Under the pieces are notes generated by a model, which made no database searches, was not told where the DNA came from, and saw only the letters and a list, made by a program, of their open reading frames with translations. 64,000 bases of DNA. It comes from Elusimicrobiota bacterium (GTDB lineage: Bacteria; Elusimicrobiota; Elusimicrobia; UBA1565; UBA9628). Below are positions 34,040-43,701 of the stretch, piece after piece (position 1 is the first letter of the stretch; every line of letters begins with the position of its first letter). The position numbers and the translations under genes are program-made. The stretch is taken from contig DAIDHS010000004.1 of NCBI GenBank assembly GCA_027451985.1, positions 1 to 64,000 on the forward strand, in the 5' to 3' direction.

Positions 34040-37000
34040 TTAGGCGTCCAACTCCGGCGCGCGCAGGAACAAGACGCGAAATTGCGGCTTTTCGCCCAGA
34101 GTCTTCTCGACCGCCGCAGCGTAGGCTTGGCCTTGGACGGCGTATTTCTCCCTCCGCGCGGCCGCGTCCTTGGCCGAGACCTTCTCGCTCTTGTAATCGG
34201 CCACTATCAAGCGCCCATCCTCGCGATAGAGCACATCGATGACGCCGAGCAGGACGGCGCCCTCCTGCTCGTAGACGAAGGGAATTTCGCGGCCTAAAAT
34301 CTCGGCTTTCGAAATGCGCAAACCGGAGGTCGAGCGTAAGAAAACGCTTAGGATACCTGCCGCTTCGCGCGCTGCGGAAGCCCAGCTTTCGTTCGGCTCC
34401 GCGCTGGCGAGCTCTTGTGCGGCGCGTCCGGCTGCGCGCGCGACATCCTCATCCTTGAACCGGGCGCCCGCGGAAAAATCCCAGGACTCCAGCACGCGGT
34501 GGCAAACGCGCCCTACCAGAGCCCCGCCCGCGGCGGCGCTCGCCGCGGGACCATCTTCAGAATATCCGAGCACATCGTCTTCAGCCGCAGCCGCGCGGCC
34601 GCGCTTGTCGGCCTCGCCCAAGCTCCGCGTGGGCGAAAGCGTCCACGATTCCTGGGCAGAGCGCACGGCCTGGACCTCGCGCCCGCGCCAAATCCGGGCC
34701 AGCTCCACGACGTCCAACGGCGATTGCTCTTGAAGCCTCGGTGCGGCCGGGCGCGGCGTCTGCTCAGAAGCTTTTGCTCGACGCACCGGAATTTGCAGCC
34801 CCCCCAACACCAGCGCGCCGTCTTCGGCGCCCGGCCAAGCGCCGGCCTTTGCAAGCCCCTCGCCCAACGAGCCCGCGCCAGGCTTGGGTCCGCCCAGCAC
34901 CACAAGCCGCTCCTTGGCCCTGGTCATGGCCACATAGAGCAGGCGCACCGTCTCCTTGTCCTGGCGCTCTTTCTCCAAAATCTCCAGCCGCGCCATGGCC
35001 GCGCCGCAGGCGACCTTGGGCAGGCGCAGGCCCACGGCCTCGCTCGACCAGCCCGCGAGCACCGCCTCCCCGCGCCGCCCGGCCTTGCTCGGAGGCACGC
35101 CCACGTCGGCCAAAAACACCGCCGGGAACTCCAAGCCTTTGGCCTTGTGCACGGTCAGGATGCGCACGGCCTCCAAATGCTCATCGGCCAGGGGGCTCTC
35201 GCCCTCGCGGTCGGGATTCTTCGCCTCCTTCCGGGCAAAATCGACGAACTCGCGCAGGCTGGCGCCCGAAGCCTCCGAAGCGTCCTGCGCGAGCCGCGCG
35301 AACTTGAGCACGTTCGCCGCGCTCTGTTCGCCGTGGTAGGCGCAGGAAGCCAGCTCCAAAAAGGGCAGCTCGCCCAGCACGCGCAACGCCAAAGCGCCCA
35401 AAGGTTCACGCCCCACGCGCGCGCGCAAGGAGCGTAGCGCGGCGAAAAACTTCCGCGTCCGGACGCGGCTCTCCTCTGGCAAGACTTTGGGCGCCGGGTC
35501 GCGCAGATAGGTCAAGCCCCCCTCGCGCGCCAGGCGCCAAAGCTCGGCGTCGTCCAAGGCGCATAAGGGCGAGCGCAGCAGCCCGGCCAAGGCGATTTTG
35601 TCCGAGGGGTCGTCCAAAGCCGCGAGCACATTGAGAAAATCCACGATTTCGGGCGCGCCGTAGAAGCTCTTCTCCATTTCGACCGCGTAGGGAATGCCGC
35701 GCGCCTTGAAGGCGTCCAAAAGCGGGAGTAAAGACGAGGACGAGCGCAGCAGCACGGCCGCGCCCGAGAAGCCGCGCGCTTTGCCCGGGCCGAAGGCTTC
35801 CGCGATGTGCGCCGAGAGCCACTCGAACTGGGCTTGGCGCGACTCGTCCGCTCCCAATTTCCCCTCGCCGCCATCGGCCACGACGAACTCCAGCGCGGGC
35901 TCTTGCGCCCTGTCGCGCGCTTGAGCTCCAGGGTCCGGCGGCCGGGGGACGAGCGCCTTGTACGCGGGCTGCAAGTCCTTTTCGTAGGCCATCACTTTGG
36001 GAAAAATTTCGTTGACGGAAGATAGAAGCGCGGCCGGACTCCGAAAATTGACGCTGAGCACGCACTGGGCCGCGCCGGGGGACGCGAGGATGTGCGCGGT
36101 GAAGCGCTGATAAGCCGCCATGTCCGCGCCTCGGAAGCGGTAGATGGATTGTTTGGGGTCGCCGACGACGAAAAGGCGCCCGGGCGAAAGTCTGGTCTCC
36201 TCCCAATGCCGCGCGCGGCCCGCGGGCTCCTCGGCCAAAAAAATCAGGAACTCGCCCTGCAAAGGATCGGTGTCCTGGAACTCGTCGATGAGGAAGGCGC
36301 GATAGCGGCGCTTCAAGGCCGCGCGCACCTCCGGATGGTCGCGCACCAAGTCGCGAGCGCGGCGCAGCAGGCCCTCGAAAGAGATGAAGCCGCGGCGCGC
36401 ATAGGCCCGGCGGAAGGACTCGGCGAAGGGCTTGACCAAAAGGGCCGCGCGGCGGACCAGGATCTCGTCCGCGCCGCAGGACTCCTTAGCCATGCCGCGC
36501 GCCAAAGCGTAGAGCGGCGCGCCGGCCGCATCCCATTTCTTCGGCCATTTCTCTGTCGCGATTTCCGCGTCGCTGGGCTCAAGCGCGGCGGGCCACGAAA
36601 GATTCTCCTCCTCGGCGGCCCCGGCCATGCCTTTGAGGCGCGCCAAAACCGCGGCTAGGGACTCGCGGATATTGGAGTTCCCGCCCGGATTGGGCTGGTC
36701 GCGCGCCGCGCGCTCCAGGTCCGCGGCCAGCGCATGCAGCGCGCGAGAGAGTTCCGGCTGGGCCCGCCCCGCGCGAGAGAGATCGGCGCCTTCGCCGCAC
36801 AAAGCCCGCGCCAAAGCCTCGACGCTCTCCAGCGGCGCGCGGGTCAAAACCTCGATCCAGGCGTCTTTGCGCGGCGCGTTTTCCCCAAGCTCCAAGTCCA
36901 GCCAGCGCGCCCACTCGGACTCGAACAAATCGTCGAAAAACCGCTCGGAATCGTCGACCGTAAAATCCGGGTCCACGCCGGCCTCGACGGGATAGAGCCT

Positions 37001-37435
37001 CAAGACGCGCGCGGCGAAGGCGTGGATGGTGCCCACCGCGGCCTTGTCCAAATCGGCCAAGGCCTGCCGGCAGCGCCGCGCCATCTCCGGCCGGGGGCGC
37101 TTGAAGCGCGCCTCAATCGCGCCGACAAGCTCCTCCGAAAAAACCCGAGCCTTCTCGTTTTGCGGCGCGCCCTCCAAGAAAGCCGCCGCGTCCGCGAGCG
37201 CCTGGGCCAGCCGGATTTTGACGTCGCCCGCGGCCTTCTCGGTGAAGGTCAGCGCCACCACTTCCTCAATGGCCGGAGCGTCCTGCGGGCCCAAGAGCAG
37301 GGCCGCCAGGCGGCGCACCAGCAAGGTCGTCTTGCCCGTGCCCGCGCCGGCCTCCACCACCGCGTTTTGCGCGAGGCCGAAGGCCGCGGTCTCGCGCGCC
37401 CAAGCGTCCGCCAGAGGAGCCGCGCTTTTACTCAT
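34040..37435 (-). CDS. addA: UvrD-like helicase/nuclease, AddA-type
   Basis: A 1131-residue helicase-nuclease that with AddB resects double-strand breaks for RecA recombination. Walker A is EAGAGTGKTTLLVRR, motif Ia VALTFTEKAAGDVKIRL, motif II FLIDEFQDTDPLQGEFL, motif III VGDPKQSIYRFRGADM, motif V LTVHKAKGLEFPAVFL, and motif VI LLYVAMTRAKERLVVLG. The C-terminal RecB-type nuclease site is seen as GVIDVLYREDGRLIVADYKSEK (Asp, Asp, Lys). The ATG at 37435 overlaps the addB stop. The frame is open another 1.8 kb upstream, but that part runs inside addB and is rejected. Confidence 0.9.
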   Translation of the reverse strand: MSKSAAPLADAWARETAAFGLAQNAVVEAGAGTGKTTLLVRRLAALLLGPQDAPAIEEVVALTFTEKAAGDVKIRLAQALADAAAFLEGAPQNEKARVFSEELVGAIEARFKRPRPEMARRCRQALADLDKAAVGTIHAFAARVLRLYPVEAGVDPDFTVDDSERFFDDLFESEWARWLDLELGENAPRKDAWIEVLTRAPLESVEALARALCGEGADLSRAGRAQPELSRALHALAADLERAARDQPNPGGNSNIRESLAAVLARLKGMAGAAEEENLSWPAALEPSDAEIATEKWPKKWDAAGAPLYALARGMAKESCGADEILVRRAALLVKPFAESFRRAYARRGFISFEGLLRRARDLVRDHPEVRAALKRRYRAFLIDEFQDTDPLQGEFLIFLAEEPAGRARHWEETRLSPGRLFVVGDPKQSIYRFRGADMAAYQRFTAHILASPGAAQCVLSVNFRSPAALLSSVNEIFPKVMAYEKDLQPAYKALVPRPPDPGAQARDRAQEPALEFVVADGGEGKLGADESRQAQFEWLSAHIAEAFGPGKARGFSGAAVLLRSSSSLLPLLDAFKARGIPYAVEMEKSFYGAPEIVDFLNVLAALDDPSDKIALAGLLRSPLCALDDAELWRLAREGGLTYLRDPAPKVLPEESRVRTRKFFAALRSLRARVGREPLGALALRVLGELPFLELASCAYHGEQSAANVLKFARLAQDASEASGASLREFVDFARKEAKNPDREGESPLADEHLEAVRILTVHKAKGLEFPAVFLADVGVPPSKAGRRGEAVLAGWSSEAVGLRLPKVACGAAMARLEILEKERQDKETVRLLYVAMTRAKERLVVLGGPKPGAGSLGEGLAKAGAWPGAEDGALVLGGLQIPVRRAKASEQTPRPAAPRLQEQSPLDVVELARIWRGREVQAVRSAQESWTLSPTRSLGEADKRGRAAAAEDDVLGYSEDGPAASAAAGGALVGRVCHRVLESWDFSAGARFKDEDVARAAGRAAQELASAEPNESWASAAREAAGILSVFLRSTSGLRISKAEILGREIPFVYEQEGAVLLGVIDVLYREDGRLIVADYKSEKVSAKDAAARREKYAVQGQAYAAAVEKTLGEKPQFRVLFLRAPELDA

Positions 37436-40400
37436 CGCCATTCTCCTTTGCGTCGACATCACCCAGCGCCGCCCGGGCACGCACGCGCGAGGGCCTGTGG
37501 GTCTTGCGGCAGACGGCGGAAAAGCCGCACACGGAGCAATGGCCGAAGCCCGCCTCGCCGGAGTCGGGGCGGATGGGAAATTCGCCCGCGGCCAGGCGCG
37601 CGAGGCTTTGGTCCGCCGCGGCCCAGAAGCCGGGGCGGTCCTTGGACCAGTCATCTCCGAAATAGGCTGCCTCCCGCGCGCGCGGGCTTGCCGCCTCCAC
37701 TCCCGCCAAGAGCGCCGCGTCCATTTTGGCGGCTCCGAGTTTGGCTTGGGCCAACTCGGCGTAGAAGGAGAGCTGGGTTTTGTCTTTTTTGACTGCGTCC
37801 GAGAGGCGGGTTTTGTAGTCAATGACGCGAAACCGCGTCCCCGAGGCATCCAAATCAAGGCGGTCCAGGCGGCCGTGAAGCTCGAGGCCGCTAAGCGCCT
37901 CGGGCGCGCGGCCGGGCCAGGGCGCGCGCAAATCCTCCTCGAACGCCGCCGGACGCCAACCGCCCGCTTCCGACTTGGCCAAATCCCAGGCCGCGAAGCT
38001 CCGCGCGTGCTCTCCCATGGCCCGCTTCTCGGACTCCCAAAGGACGGGATAGAGCCCCAGCGCGCGCCAGGGATGCTCGGCGAAAACGTCCTCCACCGCG
38101 CGCGCGAGGTTTTTCTCCCACGGCGCGGCCTTGTTTGTCTCCGCGTCCCAAGATTTGTAGAAACGCTCCAAAATCTTGTGGTACATCTTGCCGCGCACCT
38201 TCCGGTCCAAGGCGTCTTTCTCCGGAGCCTCCTCGACCGGCCCCAGGCCCAGCACGCGCTCGACGAAAAAGCGGAAGGGGCACTCCTGGAAAGTCTTGAA
38301 GGCGCTGGGCGAAAGCCCGCGCGCCAGAAGCCCGCGCAAAAACTCGCGGGGCTCCCCCACCAATCCGTCCAAGGCGCCGGGCGGCGACCAAGAGGACAAG
38401 CGCGGCAGGCGCGCGAGCCCGGCCTCGGCCAAGTCCGCCTCCGCGCTGCATCCCGCCAAGCGCAGATACGGCGCGGGGCTCTGCCCCGAGAGCGCCAGGC
38501 GCAGGGAAACCTCACGAGGCGAAAGCTCCTCGGGCGGGCATTCGGCGATTTTGCGCGCGGGGCTGCGCGCGCCGCGCCGGTAGACCTCCTGTTCCTCCCA
38601 AGAGAGGCCCGCAGCGCGGCAGAGCTCCAAAAGGTAGAGCGAGGGCACCTGGGCCTTGCCCGTTTCGTCCGAACGCGGATAAACGCAATAGAGCGTCTCG
38701 CGCGCCGAGGCGGCGGCCAGATAGAAAAGCAGGCGCTCCTCCTCGTAGCCCGCGGCCTTTTGGCCCACCCAGCAGCCCACCGGGTGGCGCAGGAAGGCGC
38801 GCTCGGCGTCGCGCAGCAAAGGGTCCTCGCGCACGTCGCGCGGAAAGTTTTTTTCCTTGAGGCCGATGAGGAACAAAATCTTGAAGCTCTCTCCCCGGCC
38901 GGACATGGCGTCGACCGCGCGCACGCCGCGGCCCTGGGCGGGCGCTTGGCCGCGGGCTTTCTTAAGCTTTTCCTCGAGGACGTCCAAAACCTCGTCCCAG
39001 GACGGCGCCCGGCCCAGGCGGTCAAAGGCCGCCAGGGAGCCCAAAATCTCATCAACGGCTTCGGCCGCGGCGCGTTCGGCCTGGGAAGGATCCTGCGGCG
39101 GGCGCAAAAAACGCGCGAGGGCTTGCCGCGCGGTTCCAGCGGCCTGAGCCCAGGATTCGGGCGGCGTCTCCTGCGCGGCGCGCAGGTCCGAGACCGCGGC
39201 CCAAAGCGCCGCCACCTCGGCCCGGGGAATGGAAAAAATGATCTCTTCGTCCGCGTCCTTGACCGCGAAGTCCGCATCGGCCAAGTCCTTCAGCTTTCCT
39301 TCCCACTGCAGCCAACCCGCGCGGATCTGCAGGCGCCCGATGAGCACGCGCCAGCGGTGGAGCGCGCCGTCCAAAAGGCCGTCGGGAAGGCGGAAGTAGG
39401 GCGAGAAAAACAGCTCCTCCAGGATGCGGGCGGGAAAATCGCGCCGCTTGGCCGAGAGCACGGTCCAGGCCGCTTTGGCGAAAGGCTCGCGCAAGAGGGG
39501 CACGCGCGCGGCCATGGACAGCGGCACGGCGTTGTCCGCGAAGGCCTCCGCGAGCGCCGCGCGGTAAGGTTCAAGCGTGCGGGCCAGCACGCCCACGTCC
39601 TCAAAACGCGCCGCGCCGGAGCGGACCAGCTTCGCGATTTCTTTGGCGCAAAGCCACGCTTCATCGCGCGCGCCGCTGGCGTTCATCAGCCGCAGCTTGG
39701 GAGCCTCCTCGGGCTCCGACGAATTCTCCCGCGCCGCGCCCGGAGCCTCCGCGGCGAAGAGTCGGTCCAAAGCGCCGCCCAAAGCCGTCTCCGCGACGCG
39801 CGGCTCGAGGTCTCGCACCTCCGCGGCCAAGCCCAGGATTTTCTGCTCGAAGAAGCCCTGCGCGAAGGCGAAGGCCGGGTGGCGGCGGCGATACGGGAAG
39901 AACAGCGAGGCCGGGTGGTTCTTGGCCACGGCCTCGAAGAAATCGGCCTGAAGCCCGGTCAGATCGTAGAAGCCGTAGTAGAGGATTTCCCGGAAGCGGC
40001 TTAGGGCGGGAGAGCCCTCTTCCGCCCGCCGCGCGGCCAGGCGCGCCAGGGCCGAGGAGGAGAGAAGCCCAAGTTCGTCCAGGCGCTCCTCGTAGCGGAG
40101 GGCCAGGCGCAAAAGAGCCGCGAGCTTCTGCCGTTCGGGGCCGCCGGCGTCCAACTCCCCGCCGAAGTGCTCCAAAACATCTTGCGGAGCGGCGCCCGCA
40201 TCAATGAGGTCGCGCAGGCTCGCGCGCAGACTGCGCGCGAGCGCCCGGGGCCTGGACGCGCCGCCGAAAGGCTGGGCTAATTCCGGATGAGCGTCGAGCA
40301 AATCGTCCGTCATCCGATCGAAGAAGACCGGGTCGCTCAAAAGCGTCTTGCCGGAGAAGCTCTCCTCCTCCAGCACGGAAAGCGCAAGGCTGAAGAACGT

Positions 40401-40604
40401 GTGAAAATGGACGTTGATGAGCGACAGGCCGCGCTCGACCGCGCACAGGCGCTCCAAGCGATCGGCCAGCGCGCGGGACGGCGTCACCACGGCCACGGGG
40501 GCAGGCAGACTTCCCCGCGGCGCCGCAGCGGTCAGAGATTTTAAGCGTTCGACAAAGGCGTCCTCGAGCGCGGGCTGGAAGGGGCCGCAGAAGACCGAAA
40601 GCAT
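37428..40604 (-). CDS. addB: AddB-like nuclease subunit with Fe-S cluster motif
   Basis: A 1058-residue protein: a helicase-like but inactive N-terminal part (no intact Walker A; VFCGPFQPALEDAF) and a C-terminal PD-(D/E)XK nuclease with GRLDRLDLDASGTRFRVIDYKTRLSDAVKKDKTQLSFYAEL. Four Cys of the AddB 4Fe-4S cluster can be placed: one in KTFQECPFRFFVERVLG and three in the C-terminal HCSVCGFSAVC with the exact C-x2-C-x5-C spacing. It is therefore AddB-type and not RecC. It is the first gene of an addB-addA pair. Confidence 0.88.
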   Translation of the reverse strand: MLSVFCGPFQPALEDAFVERLKSLTAAAPRGSLPAPVAVVTPSRALADRLERLCAVERGLSLINVHFHTFFSLALSVLEEESFSGKTLLSDPVFFDRMTDDLLDAHPELAQPFGGASRPRALARSLRASLRDLIDAGAAPQDVLEHFGGELDAGGPERQKLAALLRLALRYEERLDELGLLSSSALARLAARRAEEGSPALSRFREILYYGFYDLTGLQADFFEAVAKNHPASLFFPYRRRHPAFAFAQGFFEQKILGLAAEVRDLEPRVAETALGGALDRLFAAEAPGAARENSSEPEEAPKLRLMNASGARDEAWLCAKEIAKLVRSGAARFEDVGVLARTLEPYRAALAEAFADNAVPLSMAARVPLLREPFAKAAWTVLSAKRRDFPARILEELFFSPYFRLPDGLLDGALHRWRVLIGRLQIRAGWLQWEGKLKDLADADFAVKDADEEIIFSIPRAEVAALWAAVSDLRAAQETPPESWAQAAGTARQALARFLRPPQDPSQAERAAAEAVDEILGSLAAFDRLGRAPSWDEVLDVLEEKLKKARGQAPAQGRGVRAVDAMSGRGESFKILFLIGLKEKNFPRDVREDPLLRDAERAFLRHPVGCWVGQKAAGYEEERLLFYLAAASARETLYCVYPRSDETGKAQVPSLYLLELCRAAGLSWEEQEVYRRGARSPARKIAECPPEELSPREVSLRLALSGQSPAPYLRLAGCSAEADLAEAGLARLPRLSSWSPPGALDGLVGEPREFLRGLLARGLSPSAFKTFQECPFRFFVERVLGLGPVEEAPEKDALDRKVRGKMYHKILERFYKSWDAETNKAAPWEKNLARAVEDVFAEHPWRALGLYPVLWESEKRAMGEHARSFAAWDLAKSEAGGWRPAAFEEDLRAPWPGRAPEALSGLELHGRLDRLDLDASGTRFRVIDYKTRLSDAVKKDKTQLSFYAELAQAKLGAAKMDAALLAGVEAASPRAREAAYFGDDWSKDRPGFWAAADQSLARLAAGEFPIRPDSGEAGFGHCSVCGFSAVCRKTHRPSRVRARAALGDVDAKENGDE

Positions 40605-40653
40605 GAGTCTATGAAATCAAATTTGCGCCTGCGCCGGCGGTGCGTCCGCAAGC

Positions 40654-41472
40654 CTAGGCTGGAGGCAGATCGCCGGAAGTCGATCGGAAGGGCAGCAGAA
40701 TGAGGAAGACCGCCAACATGACCAGAACGATGGTGCCGCCGCTGGACAAATTGAGGTAGAACGACGCCAGCATGCCCGCCACCACGGAGAACAGGGAAAT
40801 CGCCTCGGCCCACAGGAGCGTGGCGGCGAAGCCCCGACGCAGCTGCAGCGCGGCCACGACCGGGATGACCACCAGGGCCGCAATGAGAAGAACCCCGATG
40901 ATGGGGATGGACAGCGTAATGGTGAAGGCCGCGAGCACGATGAGCAGCATGTTCAAGGCCTTCACCGGCAGGCCCGCCACGCGCGCCGAGTCCTCATCGA
41001 AGGTGATGAAGACCAGCTCCTTGTAAAATAGGGCCAGCGCCCCGGCCACGCCCGCGGCTAGGAGCAGAATGGTGTTCACGTCCTGGCGCGTGACCGTGAG
41101 GATGCTGCCGAAGAGATAGCTGAACAAGTTGGCGTTGAAGCCGCGGCCAACGCTCAGAAGAATCGTCGCCAACGCGAGGCTTCCCGAACAGAACAGCGCC
41201 AGCGACGACTCGCCGTAAACGCGCTTGCTGAGCCTCAATTTCTCGATGCCCAGGCTCGCGACCGCGGTCATCGCCAAGGCGGCCAGGATGGGATTAATCT
41301 TGAGCAGGAGCCCCAGCGCGATGCCGGCCAAAGATACATGGGCCAGCGTGTCCGCGATGAGGGAATAACGCCGGAGCACCAGGAAAGTTCCAATCAAAGG
41401 CGCCACTAGCGCGACGGCTACGCCGGCTTCCAAGCCGCGCAGTGCGAAGCCGTAGCGGAACAAATCCAGCAC
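40654..41472 (-). CDS. znuB: Metal ABC transporter permease (ZnuB-type)
   Basis: A 272-residue inner-membrane permease of the ABC-3 family with eight or so spans. Typical features are VAPLIGTFLVLRRYSLIADTLAHVSLAGIALG near the N-terminus, DVNTILLLAAGVAGALALFYKELVFITFDEDSARVAGLPVKALN, and a C-terminal VIPVVAALQLRRGFAATLLWAEAISLFSVVAGMLASF. It carries zinc or manganese inward. It is the last gene of the regulator-znuA-znuC-znuB operon, starting one base after the znuC stop. Confidence 0.92.
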   Translation of the reverse strand: MLDLFRYGFALRGLEAGVAVALVAPLIGTFLVLRRYSLIADTLAHVSLAGIALGLLLKINPILAALAMTAVASLGIEKLRLSKRVYGESSLALFCSGSLALATILLSVGRGFNANLFSYLFGSILTVTRQDVNTILLLAAGVAGALALFYKELVFITFDEDSARVAGLPVKALNMLLIVLAAFTITLSIPIIGVLLIAALVVIPVVAALQLRRGFAATLLWAEAISLFSVVAGMLASFYLNLSSGGTIVLVMLAVFLILLPFRSTSGDLPPA

Positions 41473-41473
41473 G

Positions 41474-42271
41474 CTAGCGCCCTCCTCCCCCCGCGGACCC
41501 GGAAACCGGCGCCGGATGATCGTGCGGGTGCGCCTCGGCGTGGGTTTTGCGGAAGTACTCGTCCACGGAGCGGTGGTAGAAAATCGTCTTGTCCACGCAG
41601 GCCACGTGCATGGCCTGGTGCGCCATGCGGTCGATGTCGTGGGTCACCAGCACCACGGTCAGGCGCAGTTCCTCGTTGAGGCGCTTTAACAAGGCGTAGA
41701 ACTCGCCCGCCACGCCGCTCTCGACGCCCACCGTGGGCTCGTCCAAGATGAGCGCGTCCGGCCCGCCCGCCAAGGCGCGCGCGATGAAGACGCGCTGCTG
41801 CTGCCCGCCGGAAAGGTCTCCGATTAGGCGCCCGCGCTGCGGCCACAAGCCCACCTGCTCGAGCGCCAGACGGGCCAAATCCTTGTCCTCCCGCGTCAAG
41901 AAGCGGAAAAGCCCGCGCCGGCCGTAGCGGCCCATTAAGACGGCCTCCAGAACCGTGGCGGGAAAGTTCGCGTCGAAATTGGTCGCCTTCTGCGGCACGT
42001 AGCCGATGCGCGACCAGTCCTTGAAGGAGGCGATGTCATGGCCGAAGAGCCGGACCGCTCCCGAGGTGGGCTTCAAGAGCCCCAGGACGATCTTGATAAG
42101 CGTGGTTTTGCCCGCGCCGTTTCCTCCCACGATGCCGAGATAGTCCCCCCGATGCACAGCCAGGTCGACGTTCTCCAATACCGTCTGCGCGCCGTAGGAA
42201 AAAGACACCCGCTCAAGCTCGATGATGTTCTGCGCGTGATCGACCGTGGCCTGCGGATTTCCTAGCGGCAT
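41474..42271 (-). CDS. znuC: Metal ABC transporter ATP-binding protein (ZnuC-type)
   Basis: A 265-residue ATPase for the metal transporter. Walker A is GGNGAGKTTLIKIVLG, the Q-loop YVPQKATNFDANFPATV is typical of the metal subfamily, the signature is LSGGQQQRVFIARAL, Walker B is ALILDEPTVGVE and the H-loop VLVTHDIDRM. The C-terminus carries HAEAHPHDH, a metal-binding-like His/Asp patch also seen in ZnuC relatives, which hints at zinc sensing or handover. The start overlaps the znuA 3' end by 10 bases. Confidence 0.93.
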   Translation of the reverse strand: MPLGNPQATVDHAQNIIELERVSFSYGAQTVLENVDLAVHRGDYLGIVGGNGAGKTTLIKIVLGLLKPTSGAVRLFGHDIASFKDWSRIGYVPQKATNFDANFPATVLEAVLMGRYGRRGLFRFLTREDKDLARLALEQVGLWPQRGRLIGDLSGGQQQRVFIARALAGGPDALILDEPTVGVESGVAGEFYALLKRLNEELRLTVVLVTHDIDRMAHQAMHVACVDKTIFYHRSVDEYFRKTHAEAHPHDHPAPVSGSAGGGGR

Positions 42272-43194
42272 TGCAGGGCGCCCCTCAGATTGGCCAGATT
42301 TTGACGCATCTGCGTAAAGTAGTCCTTCCCAGCGGCCGCGTCGGCCGAGGTCAGTCCCTCGATGGGGTCAAGCACCATGGTCTTAGCGCCAATTTCACGG
42401 GCGATGGTGTCCGAGAGTTTCGGCGAGATCAAACGCTCGAAGAAAATCACCCTGACGTGGTGTTTGCGGGCGAAATCCGCCACCTCCGCCAGCTGCCGGG
42501 GCGAAGGCTGGGCGTCGGGCGAAAGCCCGCCGATGGGGATCTGCGTCAGGCCGTAGTCTTTGGCCAGATAACCGAAGGCCGCGTGCGAGGTGACGATGTC
42601 TTTTTGCGCGCACCGAGCGAGTCCCCGGCGGTACTCGAGGTCCAGCGTCGCGAGCTTGCGAGTCAAGGCGCGCGCGTTGGCCGCGAAATAGGCCGCGTCG
42701 GCCGGGTCCAAGCCAGCGTAGGCGCGCTCGATGCGGCCGACGATTTTTTCCGCCAGGCGCGGAGACAGCCACACGTGAGGATCAACGAAGGAGTCATTCC
42801 CGCCGCGGCCGGTCATAAGGCCTTTGGCGGCCACGAGCACGCGCGTACGTTTGGGGGTCAAGAGCCCGGCGACCTTGCGCCCCCAGGGCTCGACCGCGCC
42901 GTTTAGGATCAACAGCCGGCTTCCCTCGATGCGCGCGACATCCAAGGGCGTCAGCTCATAATCGTGCGGCTCCGTGCCCTCCGGCGTCACATCGAAGACG
43001 TCCGCCTTGTCGCCGCCTACCCGGGACGCGAAAAAATACAACGGATAGAAGCTTGCGGCGACCTGAAGATTTCCCGCCGCGGCCGGCGCCGTGGCGCGCT
43101 CAAGCTCTCGGGCGCGCCACAAGGACGCGGCGGCCGCGGCCAGAAGCAGAAGCCCGGAAATCAGGAGCGCCGCCAAGGCGCGCTGCGCCTTCAT
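42262..43194 (-). CDS. znuA: Metal-binding periplasmic protein (ZnuA-type)
   Basis: A 310-residue cluster A-I binding protein. It begins with a membrane anchor or signal (RALAALLISGLLLLAAAAAS). Metal ligands sit in GTEPHDYELTP (His), DPHVWLSP (His), VTSHAAFGYLAKDYGL (His) and the C-terminal VLDPIEGLT (Asp). The charged His-rich loop found in many ZnuA proteins is absent, which is seen in Mn-binding or minimal Zn-binding members. The ATG at 43194 overlaps the regulator stop as ATGA. Zinc is favoured by the adjacent regulator but manganese cannot be excluded. Confidence 0.9.
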   Translation of the reverse strand: MKAQRALAALLISGLLLLAAAAASLWRARELERATAPAAAGNLQVAASFYPLYFFASRVGGDKADVFDVTPEGTEPHDYELTPLDVARIEGSRLLILNGAVEPWGRKVAGLLTPKRTRVLVAAKGLMTGRGGNDSFVDPHVWLSPRLAEKIVGRIERAYAGLDPADAAYFAANARALTRKLATLDLEYRRGLARCAQKDIVTSHAAFGYLAKDYGLTQIPIGGLSPDAQPSPRQLAEVADFARKHHVRVIFFERLISPKLSDTIAREIGAKTMVLDPIEGLTSADAAAGKDYFTQMRQNLANLRGALQCR

Positions 43195-43646
43195 TCGCCC
43201 GCTCCCGTCCAAATCCGCCCGCCGCGCTCAGGGCCCCTTGCGCCGCAGGCCTTGCAGAGGCCGAAATATTCCATCGCGTGATCCGTGATGGTCGAAAAAG
43301 CCGAGGTGCGCTTCAAGCGCGGGCGCAGGGTGCAGGCGACGTCTTCGACCGCACCGCAGCCGGTACAGGCCAGGTGATGGTGATGCGCCCGCGCCGGGGC
43401 GGCCAGCTCATAGTGCGCGTGCCCGTGCCGGAAGTCCACCCGGCGCACCACGCCGTCCTCGGCCAGGGCGTCCAGGGCGCGGTAGAGCGTGGCCAAGTTG
43501 AGCGCGCCGCCCAGGCTCTTCTGCAGCCGGGCCGCGGTCACTGGCGCGGTCTCTTTCCAGAGGGCCCGCATGAGCCGCAACCGCCCGGGCGTGGCCCGGC
43601 CGCCGCACCGGCGCAGCATCTGGGCGAAGTCCGGAGTTCCCACCAT
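43191..43646 (-). CDS. Fur-family metalloregulator, Zur-like
   Basis: A 151-residue winged-helix regulator. The DNA-binding part contains RATPGRLRLMRALWKETAPVTAARLQKSLGGALNLATLYRALDALAEDGVVRRVDF. The dimerisation part carries HYELAAPARAHHHHLACTGCGAVEDV and a second Cys pair in FGLCKACGARG, which hold structural zinc. Being the first gene of the znuACB operon, it is probably Zur, represses its own operon when zinc is plentiful and binds in the AT-rich region upstream. A -10-like TATTCT lies three bases before the ATG and six before the following GTG (43643), so the GTG may be the true start. Confidence 0.87.
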   Translation of the reverse strand: MVGTPDFAQMLRRCGGRATPGRLRLMRALWKETAPVTAARLQKSLGGALNLATLYRALDALAEDGVVRRVDFRHGHAHYELAAPARAHHHHLACTGCGAVEDVACTLRPRLKRTSAFSTITDHAMEYFGLCKACGARGPERGGRIWTGAGE

Positions 43647-43649
43647 CTT

Positions 43650-43680
43650 AGAATACAATAAACGCGAATTATTTGCAATA
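43650..43680. promoter_or_regulatory. AT-rich divergent control region of the zur-like regulator, possible Zur operator
   Basis: An AT island in GC-rich DNA. It contains the minus-strand TATTCT -10 box (43655-43650) and an inverted repeat AATAA-N7-TTATT (43657-43673) with longer flanking imperfect symmetry (CAATAAA / TTATTTG). Its position over the promoter is right for an operator of the zur-znu operon. No match to a known consensus can be claimed. Confidence 0.35.
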
Positions 43681-43701
43681 ATATCGCGCTCATACCGGGC
43701 C

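Noticed and set aside
37436-39277. Upstream open extension of addA (about 614 more codons in frame)
   Set aside because: It runs inside addB in another frame, is Arg/Ala-rich as expected of a GC-rich shadow, and the helicase motifs begin right after the ATG at 37435.
37026-40004. 992-codon open frame antisense to addA and addB
   Set aside because: Composition is that of a high-GC shadow (Gly/Arg/Leu/Ala runs) with no motif, while both opposite-strand genes have complete enzyme signatures.
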